Part shown: one piece after another, positions 46,828-59,600 of the stretch
Numbering within the stretch: position 1 is the first letter of the stretch
How the letters are laid out: every line of letters starts with the position of its first letter
NCBI RefSeq assembly: GCF_964275005.1
Contig: NC_092697.1
Coordinates: 21,507,081 to 21,571,080 of the forward strand
Source of the DNA: Diadema setosum
Lineage: Eukaryota; Echinodermata; Echinoidea; Diadematoida; Diadematidae
DNA: 64,000 bases
Reading direction: 5' to 3'
Notes under the pieces: generated by a model
Database searches by the model: none
Seen by the model: only the letters and a program-made list of their open reading frames with translations
What the model was told of the DNA's origin: nothing
Program-made: the position numbers and the translations under genes

Positions 46828-48089
46828 AATCTCATTCCATATTCAAATTAACGAATCTTCGGAATATAGCGAACATAATTTCATTTTCGGAACGACGAAT
46901 CTCATTCCATATTCATATTAAAGAACCTTCAGAATATAACGAACTTATTTCATATTTGGAATAATCGACCCTGGGAATAACTAACCTTTTTTATGTGACA
47001 TATTAATTTAATGTCTGTAAGTCAGCCTTTTAATACTACAACATGTATATTCACAACCCAAATTACAAAAACTTTCTTGTAATGTTATACATGTAAATTG
47101 CGTAAGCAATCGCGCCTTCTTCTTTTTTCCGTAGAGCACAATTATTACAGAAATTATGTGTGAACATGTATCATGATACAACTGTGTAGAATAATCTTGT
47201 CAGGGCCGCTACTTCAAACTGATGTTAACAATGGTATGCTGGTTCAAGAAGAGCATAAATTCCCATTCATTTTTAAAACAATGCATACTCCATTAGATTT
47301 TTTATTTATTTTATTTATTTTTTTTTTTTTGGTAAAGCTCCAGCATTTCAAAGTCACATAAACATAAACAGCGGAAAATATAAAGCGCAATCTACTGATG
47401 TGATGACCAAATACCTTTCCCCACTATTTTAGTGCACATTTTGTAAATCGTGTCATTCCCTCAAATTCAGTGCCACTTCAACCAGCATAACAAATGAACC
47501 CACTGAAGTCCATTTGAAATTTTGAGATTTTTTCATTTTTTATTAAAGTAGGTACAAGTTCCTTTGGTTGCATTTAATGGAAGAAGGGTGAATGAGTGCG
47601 TGTGTGCGTGTGTATGTTGTGAAATATTGAGAAAGTGTGTTTTGAAATGATTCCCTCTTTCATATACCCTGATGCAGGGGAAAAAACACAAAAAACAAAC
47701 AAACAAAAACCCATAAAATTATTTCAATTCCAGTGTGCAGTTTGCCTCTTTGTTGGAAGTCGTCAGACAGGTTGACCATTAAATCTGACGGTCATTGCTA
47801 GCTTTCTATCACGGGGTTGAGAGTTTTGAAACGGGCCTGAGCAGTACATCTGATTCCAATTAACCAACAGTAAGAGCAATGATACTGATTGAGTGTGATG
47901 AAAGAAATACGCTTTAATGAGTATACTTCTAAACCCCAAAATAATAATAATCATAAAAAACTAGAATTATCACTGAAGGTGATTAATACTTAGTGTTGCT
48001 TTATAGTGTAGTATGTGATGTCATGAGGGCAATGACGTTAATACCAAGTTTGTGCACTTGTCGAATTGGAAACAGAATAATTTTAGTTT

Positions 48090-49352
48090 ACTGTACAATT
48101 ACAGAGTTGACACTGAGTTCCACAAGGTTTGGGTAAAAAGTGTGGTTACCATGGCAATGCATTGTCTGATACAAACACAAGGGTCATTTTGCATAACTAC
48201 ACTTAAAGACCATTATACACACCAAATTTGACCTTCATAGCTTGAATGGTTTATTTTGATACAAAAATGAGTGGTTACCATGGTAACACATTTTCCTTAA
48301 ACTAACACATTGGTGTCTTGCAAAACTACACTTCTAGATCATGATACATACTAAATTTGACTTTAATTGCTTGAATGATGGAAAAGTTATTCGATCTGCA
48401 AGGTTTTGGTAAAATTGTGGTTACCATGGCAACGGTTTGTGTGACAAACACAAAAATTATGTGTTCCACACCTATACCTCAGGGCCACAATGCCTACCAA
48501 ATTTGGTTTCAATTGCTTGAAAACTGTGGAAGAAGTTCACTCCACAGGATTAAAAAAAAAATGCAGTTACCATGGCAACACATTATCCGATACAAATACA
48601 AAGGACATTTTGCAAAACTACACTTAAAGAGCATCATACACACCAAATTTCACCTTCATAGATTAAATGGCTCAATTTGATACAAAAATGAGTGGTTACC
48701 ATGGCAACACATTTTTCTTATATTAACACATTGGTGTCTTGCATAACTACACCTCTTGATCATCATACATACTAAATTTGACCTTAATTGCTTGAATGAT
48801 GTGGAAGTTATTCAATCCACAAAGTTTTGGTAAAATTATGGTTACCATGGCAATGCTTTATCCGACAAACACAAAAACTATGTGTTCAACATTTATACCT
48901 CAAGGCCATAATGCCTACCAAATTTGATTTCAATTGCTTCAAAACTGTGGAAGTTGTTCACTCCACAAGATTTCGAAGAAAACATGCGGTTACCATGGCA
49001 ATGCTTTGACAAGTACAAACATAACGAGTGTCTTGCATAACTACACCTATAGATCATCATAGATACCAATTTTGAAATTGATTGCTTAAATACTATGGAA
49101 GTTATTCAATCCACAAGGTTTTGGTAAAATTATGGTTACCATGGCAACGCATCGTCCGACAAACACAAAAAACATGTCTTGCACATCTATACCTCAATAT
49201 CATCATTTACCCTAAGTTTCATTTAAATTGCTTCAAAGCTGTAGAAGGAGTGCACGACTCAAGATTTTGCAACAGACCGACCGACCGCCCGACCAACATC
49301 ACGGTGATTCCTATATACCCCCTTCACACTACGTGTGGCGGGGGTATAATGA
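48090..49352 (+). repeat. Higher-order tandem repeat (8 units) with terminal hairpin
   Basis: GGTTACCATGGCAA-type unit starts occur at 48144, 48273, 48419, 48565 (AGTTACC), 48694, 48840, 48988 and 49134. Spacings are 129, 146, 146, 129, 146, 148 and 146. Units 1-3 and 4-6 match each other in order, giving a 421-bp trimeric higher-order repeat; the last two correspond to types 2 and 3. The right end carries ACCGACCGACCGCCCGACC and a hairpin TATACCCCC...GGGGGTATA at about 49313-49347. Short open frames inside are not genes. Confidence 0.85.
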
Positions 49353-49900
49353 AAAGTTGCAACAACCTTCATTAATCCAAGTACTGTATAGCTAGATGAC
49401 TTGAATGAATATTAAAATATTGATATTGATGATAATGCTAAAACAATCTTTAGTGCAGAATGTTTCATCATGATTGCATCAAGCTTGGATTTTTTTTTCT
49501 TTGTCCGAGATATGAAAAGGAAGTGTGATGAAAGAGCTGTGTAAAAGATCAAAGTCATGTTCAATAACATTATGTATGCAGTTTCTACCAACTCATAATA
49601 TGAGATTATGAGATTTATTCAACAGTGATAAATATAATGATAGAAAATTATACATCATCAAACAACATCCCTCTGTTACAAATATATGGCATGATATAGT
49701 TCTGACATACTAGTACTAGTATATACACATACAGCTTCAGCATTCTCTAAAATATAGAAACTACAATTCATATCCCAAATTAAGTATTCTGTATGATCAT
49801 TTACATCTTTAAAAGTAGCAAGTACACATAAAAGATAGCAAAGAATTGTACATTTACACAATTATATGAGTGGATACCAAAGACATGGTTGCTCAAATGA

Positions 49901-49975
49901 GTCACACATGCCAAAATTATATTGTGTCACACATGCCAAAATTATATTGCGTCACACATGCCAAAGTTATATTGC
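49901..49975 (+). repeat. 25-bp tandem repeat, three copies
   Basis: GTCACACATGCCAAAATTAT plus ATTGT/C, repeated three times with a single internal substitution in the third copy. Confidence 0.9.
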
Positions 49976-52166
49976 ATCACAGCTTCTATGTGATATTTTG
50001 CTAGATAATCATTTTGTGCTTGCAGAGACTATTACCAACCTTTCATGAGTATATAACAATATAAACTGCAAATAAATGGCAACCTGTGCCACTTGCCATC
50101 ATAAATATCACATTTCAGCACCTGTATTCTCTACCTTTATCCCTAGACACATACCATAGTACTGTGAGATGTGAACAGCCATATCCTTGCCACAAAGTCA
50201 TTCACAGAAGCAACCATTTTTAGCAATTGCTTTTGTGTTCTGACTCCAGCAGACAGCCAATTTGACCTTCATGTCTATTCTATAAAAATCTTCTTAGTTT
50301 TTCTCTCACTATATTAATCTACAAAATGATTTCAGCAAAATAATCAAATCAATGATGCTAGTAGGAAGCACTGCTCTGGTAAAAGGATTGCAACATCATA
50401 AACATCATCTAAGAGTAATTACAATTACTCCACTGATGTCTTACAAAATCATGTGACTAAAAAATACTGACACTTAACATGCTAAGAGCATTCTTATCTG
50501 CCATTCAAGTATTGATACTTAAATATATAACATTTCACGAACATTTGCAAGGAAAAGGAAGGAAAAATCCTCTTAGTCCTTGATTGCTTCAGGATAGCTC
50601 TGAAAATGAGAACACATATTTCAGAATATAAAGTTACAGAACACAGTAACACAAATTCATTTCACTATTGTAAGCATATATGTACAAGAAGCAGACACAC
50701 CCAGACCTTGAAATTGTGTCAATAAAACAAGCAAAGAAAAGAAGAAAAATCCCAGCAGAATGTTACTTTTGTATGGATATTACTCATGACACAATTTATT
50801 TTGGTTTTGACACAAGTTTGTGGCAGGAGGCTCATTGCAGAAAATAACTATAGTTGACACATTTCAGTTTGAGCACAATGAACATACAGGAGTTCTGGAG
50901 TACAACTTTTGCAGGCAAGATTGATGGAAACATTTTTAATCTTTTTTTCGTTTTACACCCAGAGGACTTTTGTCCTTCATATTGCAGTGTATTTGCAAGA
51001 AGAAAAAGAGCAAAATCTGGAGGTAATGATGGAAGTAGGCATTTCAAATGTACATCACTTGCTCAACTGCCATACTGCTTTGCTAGGATAGATAACCAAA
51101 CAAAGCAGGTAGTCAAGTTACATGTATGTTTCCCTTATTCATTTTGCATTACTTATACTCAAAAGGGAGATAAAAAGACTGTAAAAAGAAAGACAGGTAG
51201 GGACACAAAACACATGGAAGACCCAGATAAATCATCAAGGACTTATCTGGAGGAAATTATAGATTGCTTTAAAGAGAAATTATTATCATTATTATTATTA
51301 GTATTAGTTTTGTTTGTTTGTTTGTGTTTTTTTTTTCAGCTCACTAGTTATTGGCAAATCGTATGTGCTTTGCTGATGTACTATGTTATGTTGCTTCATT
51401 TGATAGATTTGGAAATGTTTCACCAAGAATTCAAGGCGTTCTTAAAAGTAAAGTTCTCCTTGAAATTATGGTATGCTGTGTATGTCTTCAATGACATTCC
51501 AACTGCCCACTGAAAATGAAAATTTTGGAGATTCTTTTCATGTAGCCACTCATGTACAAAATGAAATAAGAAGCAAAGGAGTTTTTTCTGTAAATTTTGA
51601 TCAACAATTTGATGTGGATTCTGAAAACATTGAATAAAACTGAACAGGGCAATCAGTGGCACACCATTGATCTAAACTTTTATGATCTAAAGGTATTGTA
51701 CTAAAATTCATGGATTGTTTGTTTCCTTACAACCTGGTATTAAAACCATTTTATTCACCTGCTTCTTCTAGTTTCTTTTGGCAGGTATTCATTTTGCATT
51801 CATCAGTTTTTGCTAGGTATGGAAACCCTTCCGTAAGACTTGTGGTTATTAAGGAAATCTTTAGTGAAAGAAGCATGCATACAATTTGAATATACATGAC
51901 ATGTATTACAAAAAAAAATGGTCTCTTCACACTTAATATAAATACTGATAACCAGTGCAGACTAGACTATGGCAGTTTCTTTCAAAGTGCCATTTTGCTA
52001 TTGTAAGCTACGTACGTAGAGCACTGTAGCATAAAGTCTCTGAATACTCAATTCTGATTGGATTGAATTCTAATACCTGATTTATGTTTGATTTTCTGAC
52101 TTGTGTTTGATTGTGTCGTTATTGACCGATTCGGGTTCGTTGAGGGCAGCAGACAATTTGTGGCAC

Positions 52167-52418
52167 TGGGCGCAGCCATAAGCTCATTTTGCGGTGTCCC
52201 AGCCGACCCCCCCCTGCTCTCCCCCATCCCACGGGCAACATGTTTATCGCGCACTTGTAACAAAGGTTTGCGCACACTAAGGAAGCATTCGCGCACTCAG
52301 TACAAGATGCCCATTGGCTAAAACAACCATGCATCAGTTTTTCATTCCATGCGCGTGAGAAGGGTGGGGAGAGAGGAGGGGGGGTCGGCTGAGACACCGC
52401 AGTAATGGCGCTGCCCAT
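52167..52418. mobile_element. MITE with ~60-bp imperfect inverted arms
   Basis: Left arm (TGCGGTGTCCCAGCCGACCC and onward, 52167-52230) is matched in reverse complement by 52354-52418 (GGGTCGGCTGAGACACCGCA). Interior is GCGCAC-rich. No ORF. Confidence 0.65.
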
Positions 52419-55319
52419 GCCAAAAATACACATAGCGCGTCACAGAATCGGTCTATATGAAACATGGCCGTGAAGTCGGAGCATTCCACTCATACAATCA
52501 AAACAGGAGAAGAGCTGGGATTCCATAATCTCACTTTGTAACTGCTGCAGTATTTTCCCTGCCATTGTCAAATCTTATCTGTCTACGGCACATTTGGCAT
52601 CAGAATGGTACAATATAAAATGGGCTAGATTTCATCTTAAATTTGCCATCACTCCCTATGCACAGTTTATAGGGCATTGTTCATTTATGCCAAAAGTGAC
52701 TTTTACTGTTCATGCATTAGTTTGACTGTAACATCTTAAACATTTTGAAGTACATTATAAGGTAGTTGCATGGTCTGCCAAGAATACATGATGATTGCTA
52801 CATTGTAGATATAGTTTGATATCACTCCACTAATGACCAGTACTGGGGTGGAAGGAATGGTTTAAGATCACAGGAAATGCTCACTTCCTCTTGATTGTCA
52901 AAGCTGTAAGCTAAATATGATTTCCTCTTGGCTCCTGCTAAGACACTTAATATTCAATGCTGGCAAAGGAAAACTCACCATCCATGTCTATTATAACTAC
53001 AACCATGTTCCTACATACATGTAATTTATGATGCATGTGTAACATCAGCACCTCAACACCCATAAAAGCTATACATTACACGTATTCATATAAAAATAAA
53101 TGTTCTTTGCTTAAATCTACACAACTGAGTAAATAAATGTCTCAGTGCTTATTTCTTGGCACTCATAAAATGAATTAGTAATGTAAGCAAATAAAACCAT
53201 TCCCATTATCAATCACAGATGAACAAATATTACATAAACACGCCTCTCAGCACATGAAGCATTGCATCCAGTAACAAATGAAGGATTCTTTTATAGTCCA
53301 GAGAAATACATGCATATCTAGTACGCCTGTAACAGTATAATCAAGTCTAGACATGAAGCATCACATCATTCACATTTGATGTATCCCACATCGACCTTTT
53401 GGCTATAACACACCTGCAAGTACTGATCATTACCACATTTACTGCATAATCTCTTGTACTAATATATTTTTGGAAAGACTCAAAATATCAAAGTTACATA
53501 CATTTCTGAGTTTCTGTTGATCACAGAATAAAAGTAGGCCTACTAGAATTCTGTGATAATCACAGATTGTGTCATATGTACTTCAAACAATTTACATATC
53601 TTCTTTATATTTGATACATCAATTTGCTACATAACTCTGTGTGACACTAAAACATCACTTTCATATTCTCGAAGTGCTACTTTCATTTCTCTGGCACAGC
53701 ATAACAACTTCCAAGTGAGACACTTTGAATCTATTTTGCATCATGACATCCTAAATGAAGTGGGATTTGGATGTGTTATCATATCATTTCTCTTGATTCT
53801 AAAAGAGTCAAGGCAATGTGATGTCTTTTCAATCATGTCACATAATGACATGTGGTTAATGTGTCACAGTGACAAGTAAATTTCCATGTAGCATGAAACA
53901 ATAAGTATTATTTGAAGAGTTTGTTTGCAAAAACCGATAAGTCCGTTTTTGCCAAATGGAGAAATTTGCGATTAAAGGTCAAGAAAAATAAAGAGAATAA
54001 TAAGAAAAGTTTTGCTTCTTTTGACCATAACTACCAAAATGTACCTTTATATGTAGTGACCAATATATAATTTAAAAGGTATTATTTTGTACTTTATGAC
54101 AGAGACCGTACTTCAAAATCTTCAAAATGGACTTATCCCCTTTTGCGAACAAACTCTTCATTTGTACATCATTACTGCTTTCAATTCGTTAACCTTCTTA
54201 CCCCCACATTATTGTGGCATGTATGTGCTGGCTGATCCCTCTCATAGTGCTCCAAATCACTGTAATGTGGAGATAGTTCTGATTTTAAAACGAAAATATT
54301 TTGTGCTTATATATGGTTAATATGCTCAGTAAACATGATAATAAGCACCATTATCTTCTGCTATAAAAATTCATGCATGATATGCAGCTTTTGAAGGATA
54401 TGAATGGACAAAATTGCCAGACATGGAATGGTAGCTTGTACTGTGTGAAAAAGAGAGTCCGACAAGCACTCCATGTTGAAACTCACTGTTTCAAGGGGTT
54501 TGCATATTAATAGTAGAAAAGATTGCAGCTACATGTACATGTCTGTGGTGTGTGATACTCTAAGGGAATCCTAGTGTACAATGTACCAACCAAAAATCTG
54601 CCATTTTCTTGAATTATCAAGTTCTTTTTTTTTTTTTTAATTTCTGTACCCTTGGTTACCTAAAAACTGGATGACAGTAATTCATCATTCTCTTTTCAGG
54701 AATATTTTGTACTGTGACAAATCTAAACATAGCAATCAATGAAAGCTTATACATAAAATAAATCCTGTGATTTACCTAATTTAATACTTCCATCTTTCTG
54801 ATAATGGTACTGAACAGACTAGTGCTACTGCCCAGCAACTATATATGTGACCATGCATCATTAAACCAACAGTCACCAGACATGGATTTTTTTAGTTAAG
54901 GGCAGATTCTGAAAAAGTAGACTCTAAGCTTTAAAATGATTTATGACTCAATTCAAATGGACTATAATAACCTATCTAAATATTGGAAAGAAAGCACACA
55001 CTCTGGAAGTGTGAACTGAGAAAAGAGGCTTTGAAGTGCCCAGTCTTTTCAAGCATGTACGGTAATCTCTACCAAACCGTGCGAGCTATGTGATGAATGG
55101 GACAAAAGAACGGGAAGTTAACCACCGGAGCAAAAAAAAAGAAGGGATTATCAGATTAACCTGAAATCGAGCATACTCTGCACATTCTTTTCATGACTTA
55201 TGCCAACTTTCAGAGCAGTAGCATAATTCTTTCAAAAGTTATGAGAGTTGAAAGTGAAGGGTGTGCAAAGGATTTTAAAGAAATGAAAAGGGGTCTCTAA
55301 GACATACCTGATCTCACTA

Positions 55320-55917
55320 CTGTATACGCTATATATTTCGCGTGGGTTTCATTTTCGCGAATTTCGCGAGTCGGGAGCTATTCGCGAAATTAACAACACA
55401 CGAAAATATTACCTTCCAAAATAAATCCCTTGCCTTGATGATACGAACATTTCAGTACTAGTATACCATGTCACGAACAGACCATACTGGCTAAGCTTGT
55501 TAACGTACATATAGCACGTCCACGTCTAACTACTAACTAGTATACACAGCCCAGTTGCTGTAAGTAGCATTCGCACAGCACAGCGTATTAACAGCGTCTG
55601 GGGTGGTCGGGCTAGTCCACGTCTACTTACGAATACTGTAGAGCCAATCCATTATCGCAACCCCTCGTACCACTCGTCAGAAATCTAGCGCGATGGACTT
55701 AACCACTTCAAAAATGTTGAATTCTAACTTACTGGTTCACAGAGTTTGGTAAGTTTTTTTCATGCAGTGTATAACTAGTGTCATTCTCATTTGCTAGTAA
55801 GTTGAAAATTCACACTTTCTTTGCCACTTCATATTTTCTGTGGTCCCCCAATTGCGAATTTAACCACTCGTGAAAATGTGTGACAGCGGCAATTCGTGAA
55901 AATTATAGCGTATACAG
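55320..55917. mobile_element. TA-flanked MITE, Tc1/mariner-like, long copy
   Basis: Terminal inverted repeats CTGTATACGCTATA at the left and TATAGCGTATACAG at the right, with TA dinucleotides immediately outside (55318-55319 and 55918-55919). Subterminal TTTCGCG / TTCGCGAA motifs recur. TA duplication and short ends fit Tc1/mariner-mobilised elements. No transposase ORF. Same family as 63530-63746. Confidence 0.75.
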
Positions 55918-56568
55918 TATTTTGCAGAAAAAAGGATTGTAGAAAAACTGCTGAAAATACATTTTCCCTTTAACTTTATGATCCCAAACTTGGCAGTAAT
56001 GTAGAAGAAGAACAGCTCTTTCAGAAAATATGAAAAACTCAAGATCAACTTGGTTGGCCTGTTTCACCTACAACTTGTATTTGGAGTCCTCATGTAAAAT
56101 GCGGCCGTGTGACTTTTTGTTGTTTTTTTTTGATGCACGGTCACATATTGTTATCACTGATTATTGAAAATTGGCCACCAGGACAGCAATTTGTATTCTG
56201 CACATACAATGTATTATGAAGAAAATGAGGTTGTGCTGCACAATGCCACAACAAGAGATATGATGGTACCCCAGGTTACAGCATGCTGCACCATGTATTC
56301 ATGACAAAAACAAAAATCAAAATCAACTGATACTGATACTGATGTGAACAGACATATATAAACGACTGAATGCACATGTTACTACCATAAGTAAGCTACA
56401 GCACTTGACTCTGCGAACACTAAATGTCTGGAGGCAAGGCTACAATTTCCAATAGATAAAGAACTCATATTTCTGCTCAAAGAAAGACTTCATGACAAGT
56501 GCAGAATGCACTCATGTACAGCAACTTGGCACAGTGGACAAGGGTTCCTCTCTCCCTCTTTGTCCTGT

Positions 56569-56652
56569 CTAGCGAATGACATCCAAGTTGGCATACTCCT
56601 CATACTGTTGAAGATACTGGCTGATGGCATCATAGCACAGCTGGTACTGGTC
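56569..56652 (-). CDS. Phosphatase terminal coding exon
   Basis: Acceptor AATCCACAG ending at 56653. Encodes DQYQLCYDAISQYLQQYEEY, ANLDVIR and TAG at 56571-56569. DQY..CY is the last helix of the domain, and the short tail matches the family's usual C-terminus. Confidence 0.93.
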   Translation of the reverse strand, partial: DQYQLCYDAISQYLQQYEEYANLDVIR

Positions 56653-59600
56653 CTGTGGATTATGCAATATTGCAAAGCATTTTATGCTTGATGATCATAT
56701 TCCTGCACTAGTCAGAGTTGTTACAGCAATGTGAAATATGGTGATAAAACAGTACACTATGTGCTATAGCTATGTGAACAGTTGATTAATATCTAAATCT
56801 TTGAAAGTGCTTGCACTTTTGATGTTGTTGCAAAGTTTCAATATTTAGACTTACATCCTCTGCCATTTTTTCATGCCTGAATGAAGAGCATACTGTTAGA
56901 CATTTCTTCATTTCTGTCATCTTAAAACAATATGATCCTTTCTCAACATTCATATCATTCAATTATTATAACAACTTGTTTATCATAACAAGTAACAATA
57001 CACACATGGCTATTCATAACCACATATTTCAAAATTCAGTCAATTTTACAGGTTTTGACCATTCCTACACTTTTATGCATGGTCTGTTATGTGTTGTTTT
57101 TTTCTTTATCATTTGAAATTGAATTTCAGCAATTTCTGATTTGGGTCAAAATGATCTGGCAAAACCACATAATTTCTGTTTTTTGAGAGACATGATTTTG
57201 CCAAATCAAGTCTCATTCCAGAGCTGCCATTTGATTTGGCAAAACCATCTATTGCTGGATACAGGTAAAAAGCTTTGACATATGAGGAACTGTATGTGGT
57301 TTTTGCCAAAATATGTGTGCACGTTTCATTTAACCTACTAAACACCGACTTACATGGTTATAACAAAAGAGTGTATGGAGAAAAGATCACTCCTCCTGTT
57401 TTGCCAAAAATAAACAAAATGGCAGCAAGTACATCAGCAAAACTTTATATATGTGTCTTAAGAAAATAAAAAGAAAAAGTTTTAACATCTTTAACATTAT
57501 TTTTAGTGTAATTACGACAAGCATTTTCTAGCTTGTTTTACCATGACATGTCAAAAGAAGTATGTGGGAAAATACAAGAATGATTTAGTGTTGTAAAAGT
57601 TTGAAGTCTATTTTCTTGAATGTCTTTACAGTGCGAGATACAGTGATACACGGTTTTGCCAAAAAGACAGCTGAATACTTTGGCAACAAGTGTCTGCTAT
57701 AGTCAGCTGCTTTAATTCTGACCTCAAGACTTGCCAAGTCACACATTACACTTGTAGACATTGTTATATTCACAGTACAATATAGGTACATGCATCCTTT
57801 ATAATCTAAGACACTTACAAGTGATTCCACCATGTTGGGTCTGTTTGCACGAAGTCTCTGCACAGCATGGAAGATGTCTACCGTGTTCTCTCTCTCATAC
57901 TTCTCAATCACAGACCATAGAGCACAGAACACTCCACTCCGACCGACTCCATTCCTGTGACAAATGAAAGGTTATAACCTCATAATAACCATGTATTTTA
58001 GAGTTCATTTCATTTTGGATTATATCCTTCCAGAATTTGCCAATTTGAACAAAATATGTCTAACCTCTTACAATGTACACTGTATGTACCAGTACATGCT
58101 GCAGTTTTCACTTTTTTTTTTTATAGTCACAAATGTTGGGAGTAAATTGATATTCTCAAATTTAACTGCTGGCAAAAATATTGCCTCCTGTAAAACAAAT
58201 ATGCTGTAAATTGTTTTAAATTGTCTCCAAGATGGGAAACACTCATTTTTCTCCTGAAAACAGAGAAAACCTATTCATTTCATTACCTTGGTTATTGATC
58301 CCTTGTTTAACTACTCACTAAATGCCAGTAGACAGTGACTTGCATGTTGGTTCTATAGACTAAGCACAATGTACACATCGAACTTTACATGTGAGTGATG
58401 TCATGTAAAGTTACCAGATTCAGTTGTAAACTTTCCTGAGTGATAATCTGCAAAGTCTAGGTGCAATCTTACACTGGTAAGTCCTGGGGGCGTTTTGGTC
58501 AGATATTTTTCTGACAAACTGTTACAAGCTACTGAAATCCTTGCATCTGATTGGCTGAGAGCAAATTTGTCCGACAACTTTGTTGGACAAAATGCTTTGT
58601 GAAATGCCCCCCTGTTGTTCAGATACACAGAATTGTACATCATATGAGGCATACACCAGCATTTGCATCTGTTCAGTACAACCTTCCTCTAAAGTGAGGT
58701 CTACAGCTTCAGAATAGGTGTTATACCTTTTGGAACATGCAGTTGAGGTTAAAGGGTGTGTACAGTTCTGGTTGAGGTGAGGATTTAGCTTTTAATGTTT
58801 TGCAAGATATCCAGAAACCACTCTATGAGATGTCAAAGAGCATGCAATTCCATGGGGTATCAAAAGTTTATTTGATGAAAATCGGTTCTGAAATGGCTGA
58901 GATATCCAAAAAACAAGGTGAAACAAAGAGATCCTAATAAAGTTGTGGCATGTCGCCTTTTATTATTATCACTTTTTTTGATATCTCAGCCATTTGAAAA
59001 CCAATTTTCATCAAATAAACGTTGAATCCTTCTTAAAATTACATGCTCTTTCATATTTCATACTATTAAGAGGTTTCTCATTATCTCACTTAGGAATGTG
59101 CAAAACATGAATCCCCACCTCAACCAGTACTGTACAGTCCCTTTAATTCTAGTATTAAACTCAGGCCAAAACAGGCCAGTCCATGGGTAGTTCAACTGAC
59201 TGTTTGATTTGACAGGGATACGTACAGTGTTTAGGTAGGAAGTGAATGCTTTGTATTTCTAAGTGCACTGTCAGGCCAATAGCTATCTCTTTATCTAAAT
59301 ACAATGAATGGAAACTTGGGCAACCCACTCTGAGAATGGTGTGTGTGGGCAGAGCAGGTGAAAGAGGCATAGTTTCTAATATTGCAGAAGCAAGCTGAAT
59401 GCACATAAGGCATGCACAATTTGGCACCACTAGTGGTGATCATTCAACCTGGAAACTAAAAAAATGTTATGCTTTTTGAAACTTTAAGGAGGTAGAAGAT
59501 TTGACAAGAACACGAGCTAATTCCTTACCACCATTTTGCAGTGAAATAATAACGTTCATCAAAGAGCTAGCTGTGGGACAAAAATGGGAGCAATCAAAAT

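Larger units (their letters stand above)
45096..48089. other. Repeat-dense region without a gene
   Basis: Contains poly-G/poly-C runs, the (GT)n tract and three inverted-repeat elements listed separately, plus degenerate direct repeats of AACGAATCTCATTCCATATT type (46560-46960). Open frames near 46556-46921 exist on both strands only because of the palindrome there. Confidence 0.6.
49376..56568. other. Region 3' of the phosphatase gene; no confident gene
   Basis: AT-rich, mostly unique-looking sequence. A 219-codon plus-strand frame at 50854-51513 lacks family motifs and is dominated by T-rich hydrophobic codons. A minus-strand acceptor-like site at 50600 opens an 8-codon tail (see findings). 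The rest holds MITEs at 52167-52418 and 55320-55917 and short homopolymers. Part of it is probably the phosphatase 3' UTR. Confidence 0.45.

Noticed and set aside
46556-46921. 121-codon plus-strand and 78-codon minus-strand frames with the same peptide
   Set aside because: Both come from the perfect palindrome at 46667-46827; identical peptides on both strands are an artefact.
48144-49352. CRISPR-like repeat array
   Set aside because: Unit length of 129-148 bp, no short conserved repeat with unique spacers, and a eukaryotic context; it is a higher-order tandem repeat.
49901-49975. Three 25-bp repeats as a possible CRISPR or regulatory array
   Set aside because: The copies are contiguous with no spacers; a plain minisatellite.
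50854-51513. 219-codon plus-strand frame with hydrophobic C-terminal half
   Set aside because: No recognisable motif, T-rich low-complexity codons drive the hydrophobicity, and it lies antisense to a likely 3' UTR. Not excluded but not supported.
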